In this document: one piece after another, positions 37,604 through 50,971 of the stretch | Position numbering within the stretch: position 1 is the stretch's first letter | How the letters are laid out: each line of letters starts with the position of its first letter | NCBI RefSeq assembly: GCF_011075055.1 | Contig: NC_058137.1 | Coordinates: 1,488,001-1,552,000, forward strand | Source of the DNA: Mangifera indica | Taxonomy: Eukaryota; Streptophyta; Magnoliopsida; Sapindales; Anacardiaceae | Length of the DNA stretch: 64,000 nucleotides | Direction of reading: 5' to 3' | Made by a program: the position numbers and the translations under genes | The notes under the pieces: model-generated | Seen by the model: the letters and a program-made list of their open reading frames with translations, nothing else | The model's database searches: none | What the model was told of the DNA's origin: nothing

Positions 37604-39891
37604 ATGGGAGCCTGCTGTAGCATACAGATTCAATATGGAGACAGAGACAGGTGGGAGGAGGATATTGAAGAGCATGATCATTTTAAGGATGATGAAGAAC
37701 AAAATCCTGTGCGGATTGAAGATAATGGAGACATTGTGAGGATAGAAGGGTTTTCTAAAACTGTATCAATGTATACTCAACAAGGGAAAAAAGGATTAAT
37801 CAAGATGCTATGACAGTTTGGGAGGTAATTAATATGTTTACATTTAATTTTTCATTTCATTGAAAATATATAAAAAATTAGATACTTTTATTTTCTTTAA
37901 TGATTCTTTTATCAGGTTGATTCATGCATAACATTCTTGGCTCTGTTTTTGTTTCTTGTTTATTTGTTTTTATCAATGTCTAATCAATTTTTGAGTCCTT
38001 TTTTTACCTTCTGCAAATGCAATTAATATTGTTTCAAAAATTTTGATTATATTGATATATTATTATCTTTAGCCAACATCTTTTTGACATTGTTTTTAAT
38101 TCAGTAATGTTGATATTCTTCTGCTTAGAAGAAACTCATTTCCCCCATTGAAATTTCAGTTACTTCTTGTTTATTCAATATGATAAGAATGGTTTCATAA
38201 TTTTTGGCCCAGAAATTTCTTGCTGTGATCCAAGTTGTTTATAATAAAGTTTGCATCATGAAATTGCAGTCTAAGCAGAAAATTATAATTAGAGAAGAAT
38301 GTGATCATTAACAAAAGGATTCATAGCTTAACCTGTGAAAAGATTGGATATTTGAAGTCTTGATTCAAGTTATAATCAATTTATTACTTCTGAATCTGAA
38401 ATTTAGCGAAATGATTAACATTTAAACTTGATTCAGAATTTTATTGGTGACAAAGATGCAGTCTTCTGCGGTGTGTTTGATGGTCATGGTCCCTCGGGTC
38501 ACAAGATTGCTCATCATGTGCGAGACAATTTACCTTCAAAGCTGTCCTTAGCAATCAAAGAGTCTAGACTTATCAGCAGCCTCCCCAGTGACATTGATGT
38601 TGCTGCAGGGGACTACTGCAGAGAAGGTGATGATCAAGAACATCACCGCAACGCTTTACCATCTTCTTTCAAGGCCAGCTTGGTTAAATCTTTTCAAGAA
38701 TTGGATGGAGAACTTGGCTTGGATGGCACAACGGACAGCTATTGCAGTGGCACAACTGCTGTGAGTATCATTAAAAAGGTATTATTAGACCTCCCTCAAG
38801 TGGCAGAAAGAGTTTAGTTTTAATCTTGATAGGTTGAGATCAAATAATCATAAATGTATTCTTCTTCAAACTGCAGGATGACCACTTGATAGTTGCCAAT
38901 TTGGGTGATTCTCGTGCAGTTCTTTGTACTCGAGGCAATAAGAATGATCTCATTCCTGTCCAACTCACCACTGATTTGAAACCTGATATTGCAAGTGGGT
39001 ATATTTTGTTAGTCCACTTTAGCTAATCTAGCCTAATTTGTGTAATATCTTATCTTTGTTTAATGTTTTACTCAGGCGAAGCTGAAAGAATCAAGAATTG
39101 CCGAGGCAGAGTTTTTGCACTGGATGAAGAACCAGGTGTTTATAGAGTATGGATGCCAGATGAAGATGTCCCTGGTTTAGCAATGGCAAGGGCTTTCGGA
39201 GATTTCTGCCTGAAAGATTACGGTGTCATCTCAGTTCCAGAAGTCACGTACAGAAAACTTACAAGCGAAGACGAATTTATAGTTCTTGCAACTGATGGGG
39301 TAAGAAGTTCTAATGCAACCTATTTATCAGTTGTAGATATTCAAAGAAGCAGCAACACATTTGCTCTAATTAGACAACTTTACTAAGTGAAACATCAATC
39401 TTTTTATGAAGCAGAAAACTGCATAAAGCAACTTATTATTTGCAATTTTTGTGGTATTGGTTTTCCAGGTATGGGATGTGTTATCAAACCTCGAGGTCAT
39501 AAGGACAGTTGCGTGTGCAAGTAAGCCAGCAATGGCAGCTAAATTGGTAATACACCGAGCGGTTAGAGCATGGCGAAGTAAATTTCCAGGTTCCAAGATT
39601 GATGATTGTGCAGTAGTATGCCTGTTCCTTAAAAACAGACCTTTATACAAGCCCAAGTCTGAAGTAAGTTGCGGCGGAAGCAGTTTAAACCAAGTAGAAG
39701 TTGCTTCAAGATCATCTGTCAGAAGTCATGGAGTACCAGACAGTTTAATTGGTGCGAGTGTAGACTCAAGAGAAGATTACAGTGCCCTTAAAGGAGTAAG
39801 TAGAGTTAATTCACTAGTGAATCTTCCTCGATTAACCCGCGGTTTGAGTCAGGGGAGAAAAGCAAAGAAGCATGAAGATCTTCAGGCTTAA
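37604..39891 (+). CDS. Protein phosphatase 2C, with a 1-nt frameshift in exon 1
   Basis: Exons 37604-37824, 38437-38778, 38877-38994, 39076-39299 and 39469-39891 carry all PP2C landmarks: VFDGHGPSGH, SGTTAVSII, LIVANLGDSRAVL, LAMARAFGDFCLKDYGV, FIVLATDGVWDVLSN and DDCAVVC. These Asp/Gly motifs bind the two metal ions of Ser/Thr phosphatases. The N-terminus MGACCS has Gly2 and two Cys, a myristoylation/palmitoylation signal for membrane attachment. The exons total 1328 nt, which is not a multiple of three. In exon 1 the frame reads QQGKKG and then runs into TGA at 37811, whereas the next frame gives the family's INQDAMTVWE. One base is missing near the A6 run at 37787-37792. The other four exons are clean, so this is a very recent lesion or a sequence error. 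With one base restored the protein would be 442 residues. Confidence 0.88.
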
Positions 39892-41431
39892 CTAATATTG
39901 TGCGGAAGACAAAGAGAAAATAGTTCTGAAAAATGTTAAAACCCACCTGTCTAACTTGTATCTGAAAAAATTCATACAGATGCTTCAAAGATATGTTTGA
40001 ATCAGAATATATTATTGCCTACAGAAATTTTACCATACGACTATGTGGATAAAGGTGTTACCATTTGTAAAATGAACTGCAAAGTTTTAATCAAGTCTCG
40101 CTGGTCTTTCCGTGGTTTCTGTTTTGCGGGTTCGTATTGAATGCTTTTCAGTTATTTAAGTTATAATCATTGTGTTCTTATTCTTCAGGAATCAAAGCTG
40201 GATTATCGGAAAACTGGGAAAAGACTGCATCAGAAAGCCAAAACAATTCAATAACTGATCCAGTTGAAGTTCTCATCAGAAGTGCTATATTAGCACTGAA
40301 TTCAGATTTGAGTTTTCAAAAATTGTTTTCCAATATTAGCATTGTATTCTTGTTAATCCTTTGCATTATTGAACGATATTAACACAATCCGTTCCCTAAC
40401 TATGCGCCACTTGTGTTAGGAGTGATGAGGGGCCAAAACTTTCAAAAAGTGGAAAAGAGGAGGTTGAAAGGAGAAGGCAATATAGCGGTGGGTTAAAGAC
40501 ATGATGGTGTAACGTGACATGTTAAAAGACATTCCTGATGTTAAGTCTCATTGAAGCAAAGTTGTTAAATCCTATATTAATTTTAGTGATATTTATGTTT
40601 AGATGAGTGTTGACTTCCGTTTGGATTTTGCAATGGCTGAAGCCTGAAGCAAACTGACAAAGAAAATGGCATTGAAAATTATATTTGAATAAAATCAAAG
40701 GATGAAAACTGAATTGTAAAGAAAAGAAACAAGAGATTCAATTCAAAGTCATATAAAATCAAAAACCATAAGACAATGACACAACGCTCCAGCTTTAATA
40801 CCCAGCAGATGTATGCATCCCAAAGCCCGTGACAATGGCGCAGTGGTTCCACCAATTTTGGCATCAAATTGCTATTTCGGTACAACATCTCGTATCATAT
40901 CAAAAGTCCGTCCAAAAACACCACAAACCAACAACAAATCCCCAGAAACCAGCAATTCAGACTCAGAAGAATCCCATCTCATTAACCAATTCACATGGAA
41001 AAATAAAGAGAAGAGAAGAAAACGAGACTGAGCATGAAGAAGCAAAATCACTTTCAAAGCCCAGGCAGAGCCATTCATCACGCGGAAAAAACTCTTTTGT
41101 CAGGAGACACAGTCCCAAATAAAGGCAAAACAGCTTATCTCTCGCTTCATCTGTCTCCCACTCTGCTACAAAGACTTAAAAACCACTCACCCAACTTCTA
41201 AAATCTCCTCTAACTCTCTCCACAAACACAGATTTGAGCTATAATCTGCTTTCTTCTACTATATGAAGCCATACAAAGAGTCTAAATAATCATGGTACCA
41301 ATTATTTATACATATCACATTAATACATTACTGAGTAGACTGAACATGTTCACAAACAGCTCAGAAGAGCAGGTTAAGATTATGATAAGCAAAATACTCT
41401 TTAAAAATATAATTAGAGGTATTGAAACAGC
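39892..41431. other. Convergent spacer between PP2C and patellin genes
   Basis: It probably holds the PP2C 3' UTR and, at the right side, the patellin 3' UTR. A 70-codon ORF at 40170-40382 follows a good acceptor-like site (TTATTCTTCAG near 40190) and could be an alternative last exon, but no family match supports it. ORFs at 40813-41122 are in a purine-rich stretch and are probably not coding. Confidence 0.5.
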
Positions 41432-43159
41432 TTAGACGTGGGTGGATTTCCGGACAATGTAGCGATACGCAGCAACCTTTTTCCTCCGGGAAAGGGTGTT
41501 GTCGACAGAAACCACCATTTTGCCGGCTTCACTTGAGGTAAATGAGTTGTGAATAGCTTCTTCTGATGGAGAAATCTTCCTAGGCTTCTCAACTGCAATA
41601 GTGTAGCTCCCTTCAGCATTGGGAACGAACTCGGCACTATATTCCAAGTCCCAGCCTCCCACAACTAAGTCCCATGTTATTGTTGCACCAGCCTGATTAA
41701 TCAAATAAATTACCCATGAGAAACCTCTATTAGTCTACAATAAAGCAGATCTAGAAAAAAATTAAAGTGATATTAGACAAATTCGTTTTATTCTAGAGAG
41801 TAATTGAACCTCAATCCCCTCAATCTGAATGTTAACTTTCTCTCCTCCTTTGACAGTGAACTCAGAAGCCGGTTTAGGTGGGCCGTTCAAATCACTGGGT
41901 CGACTCAATCCACCATACTGTACTGGAATGTCTTCTGGCCTTATAAATCTGATCGTCAAATAACAAAATCCACTTACATCATACCAACTCAAAGTTGTCA
42001 TTTTTCAAGGTAAGTTATAAATGTGAACCCGGAGAGAAACAGAGCACGCGAAGAAAAACAGAAACCTAACTTTTAATCCAAATTAAGAGTAAAAAAAAAA
42101 AAAAAAACAGATTCTGAAGAGTTTTGAAATTTGAACGTAAACAGTGAATGAACCAAGAGGAAAGACTCACTTGTATAGTGTCTCAGCTACATTTCCTTCC
42201 TTAGAAATCACAAACTTGCTCTTAGTTCGCTGAGTGAGGAACGGGCTGAACATTGAGTACAGCATACTGAAGTACCATGGCACATTGATGAAAATCTGAA
42301 GCCAAACCCATAAAAGAAATCCAGAAATCAATAATTTTAAAGAGAAAATATAGAGAATAAAAAGAATTAACATGAAAAAACATAAACCAACAAAATAAAG
42401 TTAGAGAATTACCTTGCGGGCAACCATTTCAGGGTAATTATCTTGAAACAAAGAGAGGATCTGATTAGAGGCAACTCTAAGCTCTCTTTTAGGCATGTCT
42501 TTAAGATCAGTAACTTGAATAATAGAGTTAATTCCACCGGGCTTAAAATGCAAAAGGTTTATGCCTCTCTCCAAAACCTGAACTCTCCACCTTAAAAATC
42601 TCTTCAGCTTCTCCTCATCTCCAAAAATCCTCTCATACATATCTTTATCTCTGAAAACCCCATAAGCATTGTAACAAACAGGGTGTCCTTCTTTATCGTA
42701 CCCTTGCATATACGCCACCACACCTTCAAGTTCTTTGAACCCCAAATCTTCCTCTAAGACACCGTCTGCTCCAAACTCTTTGCGCCAAGCCAAACACTTC
42801 TCCAACATGTTAAAAGAATCCAGGACTCTAAAGTCTCTTGCTCTCAAAAACTTCAAAAGTATCACATCGGCTTTTTCATCGCCACCCAGAAGATGAATAC
42901 CCCACATGGAGCACTCATTACCAGAGCCATGAGAGTCCACAAGCTTGTTCTTCAGTTCCTGTAAAGCTTTCTTTTCAGATGATTTGAGATTTGAGATGAA
43001 GTAAGAGTCCTCTTTGAAAGAAGGAGTCCGAAGAGTCGCTGCTTCCATTAGCGTCGTGACGAAAGATTTCTTGCCGTGGGGCTTTGGTGAAGCCTCTGGC
43101 AGTGAATCTTGTTGTTGACTGGACATGGGTGAAGAATCTACCACTGATATTGCCTCCAT
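41432..43159 (-). CDS. PATL6: Patellin (SEC14-GOLD protein), PATL6-like
   Basis: Minus-strand exons 43159-42413, 42295-42171, 41948-41810 and 41692-41432 join in phase to 423 residues. The N-terminus is short and polar, unlike the long acidic tails of PATL1-2. A CRAL-TRIO N region (WGIHLLGGDEKADVILLKFLRARDF) is followed by the SEC14 lipid-binding domain (about 140-300: VCYNAYGVFRDKDMYERIFG, QVTDLKDMP, NYPEMVARKIFINVPWYFSM, then KFVISKEGNVAETLYKFI and EDIPVQYGGLSR). A C-terminal GOLD domain follows (about 315-420: VNIQIEGIEAGATITWDLVV, GWDLEYSAEF). Patellins bind phosphoinositides and act in membrane trafficking and cell-plate formation. The start chosen (MEAISVV) gives the family N-terminus; the frame stays open upstream to another ATG at 43354. 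Subfamily call from length and tail. Confidence 0.94.
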
Positions 43160-43290
43160 TAACGTCCGGAGATCGTTTATATAATGTGTCTTATACGAAT
43201 TCTTAGTGTTAATAAGAAAAAGCTTTAAGCACTCAAAAGAAGAAACCCTGCTTACGATTCCCTCTCTCTGATGTTCACAGAGACACAGCA

Positions 43291-43320
43291 GAGAAAGAGA
43301 AAGAGAAAGAGAAAGAGAAA
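43291..43320. repeat. GAGAAA hexanucleotide repeat in the patellin leader
   Basis: Five GAGAAA-like units in the 5' UTR of the patellin gene (read as TTTCTC on the gene strand). In the open upstream frame they translate as alternating Ser-Leu. Confidence 0.85.
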
Positions 43321-43354
43321 AAACACAGTACTCGCTAAAGAGAGATAAATTCAT

Positions 43355-46300
43355 AAACTTTAAACAGATGATGTGATGAGCCGGGACTTTTCTTTGAACT
43401 TTGAACAAACATCATTTAGCGGCACAAAAGGAAAACAAATTTGAACGAGCGTAATGTGATGTCACGCGCTCTCTAACTGTATGTATGATTGAATTTACTA
43501 ACTCTTTTTCCTTTAGCCTAGCATAGCCTAGCCGAGCCGGGCTGAGTTTTAGCTGAGCGAAAATTGTACGGAGGCGACGGTGGACTGGTGGTGGTGACTT
43601 GTAGAGGAGGTGATAATTAATGAGAAATTTAGAGAGGCCAAGAAAAACTTGTCACGGGGTTTGTGGGGTCGAGTATGTGGAGTGGGACCCGGTAAAGCTT
43701 TGTTTTTTCTTTATGTCGGCCAGCAACCTGTAACACACCTCCCCAGCTCCATTTCCGGGGGCCAAACTAGTCCAAAGTCCAAACAAATTCAAATATGAAG
43801 CCTAAAATATCATTTAGACCCCTCGAGATTATCTCTGCCTCCCCGTACCCTTATCTTTTTTTTTAATTACACCTATATAAAGAATTTAAAAATAATTGTT
43901 ATACCATTAAATATTATTTTATTTTTAATATAAAATTATTTGATTATAATATATCAACATTTATACCCTCATTTATACTCATTCATTGTTAGTATATGAT
44001 GTGTTATTTTATTAATAATTAAATATAGGGGGAAGTTTTAGTAATTTTGTAAGCATGGAGTATGAGTTTGATAATTTCAGCAAGAAGAAAGAAGAGAGAG
44101 AGAGAGAGGAAGTGGGGCTGTAAATTTATATGAAAGTGAAACCAATCCAACTAAAACTTGAAACCGAAGTCATTAAGGTGGTTTGATTAGAACTAAACAA
44201 TGCGGTTGGTTTGCATTCGGGAATGGGGTGGTGCTTTATCTGGTAATCTGGTCCGGGTGGTCCTATTTTGGGCAGAGATGGTTTTGTTGGTCCTCAGTGC
44301 GGTGACTACTTTCATGATTTAGTCAGGAATTTTTCATTCCGGTTTAGAGATAATTCAAATCAAAGAAACATCCCATAAAGGTAATGCTATTTCTACTACT
44401 GCACTCCACTACATTCTTCGGAAAATAAATAGTATATCAGATATATAAATAATATATTATAATTTTAAATTAAAATTAAAATAATATTTAATCATGTAAT
44501 AATATAATATTTATATACTTAAATTATATGTAAAAATATATAAAAATAACTTTATTTTGAATAATTTTAAATTAAAGATAAAATAGATTAAATTAAGTCA
44601 GACAGAACCGAACTTTTGTAACCCAAGTCTTGATTTGAGTTTGATTTAAACAAATACAGATTGAACTAAATTAAGTCATTTTTCTAGATCGAGCCAACTT
44701 ACTTTTGATCCAACTTTAAATTCAAATTACTCAAACTCGATTTGGAGTGAACAAATTAAGTTTGAGCCAAAAGGCTATATTTATTTTCATAAACAAATCA
44801 AATTTAAATCAATAACATTTAGTATAAAATAGATTGAATTGAATCTAAATAAATATTTTTTTTAATTTAAATCTCATCTGGACTTTTTATAATTTGAATT
44901 GATTTTGATTTAGATCTTGTGTAGGTTGAATGGAATTTTCTCTAGAATCATGTCAAGAAGCATGCTTTGAACTCAATGTGAAACATCGGTTTCAAACCTA
45001 ATCCAAATCCTTGGTCACTGATGATTCATTCTAATCTAAATCTTGGCTTGGCCTCCCTTATGTCCTGTCCATTACCTTTCTTGCATTTTCGATTTGCGGT
45101 GACGTCTCGTGCTCAACATCTCCGTGGCTGGGTGGCGGGGCAGGCATTTTGACGCCCTAAGATTATTGGTGTTAAAATATAAAAGCAAAAACTTCTTATA
45201 ATTTATTTGACGGTTTAATCTTTTCTGCCTCGAATAGCTTATGTCTTTTACGTCAGAGTAAATGTGAAAACAAGACCTTGGCTTGAAGACAAGAGGGAGA
45301 CCTTTCGGCCCCACTACCGAGGGAAAGCTGGAATATTTTGCATTGGATTCGAAAAAGAAAAATTATTTTTGGGGATTTGATTTTATAACTAATGTTGTTG
45401 TTTAGGTGTAGGTTTGGAATTTTGGACCCATCAATCATTTTACCCACCCAATTGTTCTAAAATTCAAAAACATATACAGGAACATTCACATTAATGCATC
45501 TTGGGAAAGAATTTTAGGAGAGTTTGGTTTTTATTGACAAAAATTATTTTATTAATTAATATTTCATCATTAATATTATTTAATTTATAAGTAATACAAA
45601 ATATTACTTAGATATTATTATTATTAATAGTGCATTTACTTAGATATTAAAAAATTATTAAGAAAATCATAATTTTTTTATAATTTTAATTTTATTTATT
45701 AATTTTTTAAACAAAATTATTCTCATGTTTAATTAATATAATGAATAAAATGAAAAATATTTGAAAATATTTATATATATATAAGTATTTAATAAAATAA
45801 TATTTTGGTATACTTTTTTTCATTTAATCTAATACAATAATTATTTATATTTATATATTTTTTATTAAATACGATAATAATTTATATTTAATATTTTTCT
45901 AAATAATCTATTTTTCAGGATAATATTTTATTTTTGTAACAAAAGATTATCTGAATCAACCACACTCTTTGAGTAATGGTATATACACTGACAGTAAATA
46001 TTGATTTGAATATCGTTAATAATATATGATTATGTGAATAAATTTAAATATTATTTTATTTTTAATTAAAAATTATTTAATTATATAATTATACATTATC
46101 TAAATATTTAATTGAGATTTTAATATTAAATATATAATATTTTATTTCGTTAGTTACAAATATGTACTCCACTTAAGAGTTAAATAGTTAAAAGTAATAT
46201 AATCATTTTCACATCTAACACTTTCCGATTTTTTAATTGACAAAGTTAAATTTTGGACGGAAATATTTTAGAATTTAATGGGTAGCAATGCGGTTTTCCA

Positions 46301-49300
46301 TACCTTGGATGGACCAAAAGAAAAGTTTTTTAAATATACTCGTGCTAGAGTATTTTCTTGTGCTTTCATTGGTCTCCGTTAAGTGCCCAAACCAAAGAAA
46401 TTTTACAAGTACAGATAAGTTCAGTTCCCTTAATCATAGGAATTGGTGAAAAGTTTTCATAGCGATTTCAAAAATTATACAAAAGTAATCCTTTCTCCTT
46501 TAACTTTAGTGGTTAGAAGCTTGAGGCAGAATCACTTTTGACTTGTGCTTAAAAGATAATCCTCACTTAATTATTACTTTATCGGTCATTAGAGTCCTAA
46601 TTTCCTTCTAAAGCAAAAATATTTTTAATGCTCTTTTCTGTCTTGTTCATCTGCAAATGCCAAAACATGCCATGCAGGAGCAGCACTACTTTGTTCTCGT
46701 TTACTTTTGAATATTCTTATCAGAATAAGCAGGCTATTGCATATAGGGTGTAATTCTGTTTCTATATTTCATTAAATGTAGCAGAAAATACAGTCAATCC
46801 CATGTGCAAGTGCAAGACAGCTCTGTATGGTTCTAAATTCGTTTCTATAGTGCAAGGAAGGTGAACAAGACAAAGAAAAATTAGCACACTTTCCTGCTTA
46901 AGATTCTTCCATTTACATGATCTTTAACTATGCTTTTAGCCCTATTGCAGCTCATTTGGCATTTAATAGAGATGGAACCGTACGTTGATTTTCTTGGCCT
47001 TCTTATCTGGACACCGTTGTAAATCTTCAAGAATAGTACTGAAATGATGCAAGGAGAGTCTGGCTCGTGAGGTGACATTTATTTATGGTTATGAACAAGA
47101 CTGTATATGGGTTTTGGTTGCCAGACAATTTCCTGTCATGAATGACAGAACAATTCAAATTTTGTACTAGCTCTCTTTGAATATTCATGCAAATAGAACG
47201 TCCACTCTCATGCCTTCGAGAAGCAATCTGCCATGTGCGTGTCAAAACTTCTCTGAAAAGAACATGGCTTGTTTTTCGATTGATTGCCCTTTACTCCTTT
47301 GAATAATTTCCTACCTTCTTTATATGTCACAATCACATATAAGTTGCAAATTTTATAACTTTGGAAATGGACATCGACATTAGATCCACTGTGATAGCTT
47401 GGTGGCATCCTCATGGCTTGATCAATGTTCTAGTTACAAATAAAAATGGATCCAAATCAAATTAATATAAATTTGACTCGATATTAAATTCAAATAAATT
47501 CGAATTCAAGTTAGGTAGTTCTAACTCAAATAGATCTATATTTTTTAATGTGATTTTTCATTAACGTTAATAATATATATTTTTTAATAATTCCTCTTTT
47601 TCTTTATCTCAAACGACTTTTACTTTTTCTCTCTAATAATTCTTTTAACAATTTATTATTAACTTAAGCTGATTGAAACTTAAATTAAATTTTTTGAATT
47701 TAAATTGAATTTAAACCAACCTTTATTTAGACTTACATGGACTTAAATCCATTTTTAATTTCAAAGCAAAAGCCCACTGTTTATGCTGCGGTGTAGTACT
47801 ATTTCAAGCTCTAAATAGAAGCAGGAATTTAGCCTAAAACCCGGAAACTTCGCTGTTTGCAACAATGCATGAAAGCCAGAAACACAAATATTACGTGATA
47901 GTTATGGTTTCTTGGGAGCCCAAAAGACTATTACCCATCCAAAATATCCTCTTATTTTAAATTTTTATTTTTTAATTTTAAAAATTTTATTTATCTATCC
48001 ATAAATAATTAAAATTAACAAAATTCTAACTTCTTAAAATTTTATTTCTTTTTTCTCTCAAATATTAAAAACTAACTATTTTCCTCATAAATCAAGTCTT
48101 AAAAAATAACATTTTTCTCTTAAATTTTAGTTTTAAAACTCCAACACTATTATCGATGATTTCTCCCTATCAAAGCTTTCTTTTCTTTCGAGGATCTCTT
48201 CCTTTTAGTTGAATGTTTGATCAACGTTAAATAAAACTAGAGAGATAAAAAGTTTCATCGAAAAGATGAAGTTTTTCATCCAGGAGATAAATACGAGATT
48301 TTCATTTTCATTTCTCCATTAAGCTCTTTGTCATTTTAAATGAAATCTTCATCGATTGACATTTCAAATGAGAGGAGAGAGACCGTTAAAATATGGTGAT
48401 GCATTAAGGAATTTTTGTCATCGATGATGACGTTAAAAATTAAAAACTAAACTTTAAGAGAGAAATATCAATTTTTTTAAACTTGCGAACTCGATGTCAA
48501 TATGGATTATAAGCCATTATTAATCAATAGACATTAGACAAGGGAGACTGTCCCGTTGTAGGGTAGCGTTACTACTGATTAAATAATAAAAATAGCAGTA
48601 TTATTGATGGGTTTAAACATATAATTCATTCAATAATGTTACTACTGATTACATAGTAACCTAAAAGCAACAATTATTGACAGGTTTTATGTTATTATTA
48701 TTCAATAATGTTCATCAAAATAGCTGTATATGTACAATATATTCGCCAAAATTGGATAAAAAATATAACTTTATTATAATTATTAATTTTTGATCCATTT
48801 GACAAGGCTTGAAGGGCACATGCCAATTGCTGATGACGAACCGTATTCATATTTTTAGGGGCCCAAAGCAGCTGGTGGATCAGGTTAGGAAAATAAGATG
48901 ACGCGGCAACTATTTTGAACCGACCTTTTTTCTTGTAACAGTAAATGGCTCGCTATATTTGGTTTGAATATTGTAGGTTACAGTAATTTTAAGATTTTCC
49001 AAAGCTAGTTTCTTGTCCTTATCTCATTTTTTTGAAGTGGAACTTCAAGCTAAATTGGTAAGAGTAGCCTATGATATGTCTTCGATATGAAAACATTCCA
49101 TTATTTATATTCAAACTTTCCACCTCATAACCCTTTTTTAGGGGTGATTTGAAATAAATTTGTTCAAGTTTGATACAAGCTTTATTCAAACAAATTCAAA
49201 CCCTAATCTGAGCTTGATTGTATGAACTTAAGCTCGAATCCGAGGTAAAATATATTTATAAACCGATCTTAACTATATTAAAAAAATTAAATGATGCGTG

Positions 49301-49830
49301 TAAACCACAAAAAAATCATCTTTGAATAAACGAGTTTGACTTATCTACACGAACCTGAGTAAAACACCAATGAGTTATTCTCTAGACTTGGTGAACCCAA
49401 ACTAAGTCTCTCAAAAATGAGTTTCATCTTATTTAATTTGATTCAATTTGAATTTAACCTTAAACGTTTGATCTATCCTAGTAAAGACATACTATAATAT
49501 AGTGGTAGTTATAACTTTGTGGGTAAGTAAGGTGGACTCAAATTGTGCTATGGGCTGACCTAACTTGTAAAGCTTACCACCACGACTTGGGGATACAATA
49601 GACTACATTGAATATACTTCGATATGGTCCACTATTATGTCAATACATGATGAACTAAGTAAAAAAAATTAAGTAATAAAAACTATCTCCATTTTTTCCT
49701 ATTTAAGTAATTGATTTTTTTTTTCCTGTAAAATAACTAATTTTCAGATTTTAAAGATTCTCAACAAAATGAAGTCTCAAAATATTTATTTGTATTTACT
49801 ATACAACCAAAATTAATTCAACGCTAAAAC
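43355..49830. other. Long gene-poor AT-rich region
   Basis: About 6.5 kb without a recognised gene. The first few hundred bases are the patellin promoter. AT-rich, partly self-complementary blocks lie at about 43903-43985, 44397-44545 and 45984-46115. The dispersed 'AATTTGAACTCAAATT'-type repeat is dense at about 44580-44940, 47450-47770 and 49160-49460. ORFs at 45072-45447 and 46881-47414 show no family signal. No transposase or reverse-transcriptase text was seen. Confidence 0.5.
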
Positions 49831-50971
49831 GCGCCGGGTGCATACTTATTACACTCTCTCACTCTCGTACGTAAAAGTACTCCGTCGCTTCTTGTTCCTT
49901 GCCAAGCACTCTCAAGTGATAGCAGTCTGTTACATTTTCAGCATCCTCCTCAACTTACAGTGTACGCATCTAGCTTGTCTTCTTTTCATTGTCATTTGTA
50001 TTTTTGTTCTTTCTTTTTCATTTCAGTTTTGTTCACTCAGTTTTCAAAGTTTGTCGTGGCTTTGCTTGAACCGGATGGTTTAACGCGTATAGTGAACTCA
50101 GTTTTATTTTGATTCGGTGATTCAATTAAAAGTTAGTAATGGCTAGGGTTTTGCGCGGCGTTTGTTTGCTTTTGAAGTTTGAATAAATTTTTCCCGTTTC
50201 GCTTTTTACTTTTCTGTTTCAATCAAACGTATTGTTACTTCTGCGATTTTCTTTATTTTGTAGTTCCCTTTAAACTTATTTTTTGGTTTTTATATAATTA
50301 CATTGAAATTTGAAATCATTTTTTAGGTTTTGTTCATTGAGCACACAGGCTACTATTAGATTTTATTTGTTTATATATTATATACTGATATTATAATGCT
50401 TCATATTACTGTGTACTTGTTTATTGTTTGTTGTTGTAGTAGTCTTTCAATTCCGCTAAATTTTAGTTTGTTCTATTGATATTTCAGCCATGCTTGCTTG
50501 TTTTTTATTTTATACTGCGACATTCTTGCTATTATGAATGTTAGAGTGAATCTTGAAATCGCCATGAATCTTGATTAATTTGCCTGAAATTATAAGGAAT
50601 AGATGTTGATAATGTTAATGAGGCTTATTATGTAAGCCTTTTTTTGATTCAATTTGCTTAAAAAAGTAATATCTCCATCTTTTGTTTGACACAGTAGCTG
50701 TTGTGTTGATCAACAGAAATCAATTCATTAACCATTTAGGTTAGGTTTTTGTTTCCCTAGTTTTGTTGTTCTAAAGATTGCTATTTTTTTAATTAAATTT
50801 TCTGTTTCATATATTGTGCTGAATTCGGTACTTATTGAACAGTATTTATTTGATCAACATCTTCAATGTTTTGTTTGAAAATTTTTTAGCCCATTTGATT
50901 AGCAGTAGTTGCTTATGTTTTAAGCTCTAATTGCAGTTTAATTTTCTGTCCTTTTCAATTTCAGTCACAGG
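49831..50971 (+). promoter_or_regulatory. Promoter, 5' UTR and leader intron of the DCD-kelch gene
   Basis: A pyrimidine-rich stretch around 49850-49960 is followed by AT/T-rich text without ORFs. The first coding exon is preceded by a good acceptor (TTCAATTTCAG ending at 50964) only 7 bases before the ATG. This means a non-coding first exon and a leader intron of several hundred bases. The exact transcription start and donor cannot be fixed. Confidence 0.5.

Noticed and set aside
39550..39580. tRNA A-box-like text GAGCGGTTAGAGCATGG
   Set aside because: It is inside a PP2C coding exon, and there is no acceptor stem or B-box at the right spacing.
40170..40382. 70-codon ORF as an extra PP2C exon
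   Set aside because: A good acceptor-like site precedes it, but the PP2C stop at 39889-39891 fits the gene end and no family sequence supports the extra exon.
49030..49640. Possible SINE-like text (AATTGGTAAGAGTAGC near 49050; TATAGTGGTAGTTATAAC near 49500)
   Set aside because: A-box resemblance only; no good B-box, tail or target-site duplication could be shown.
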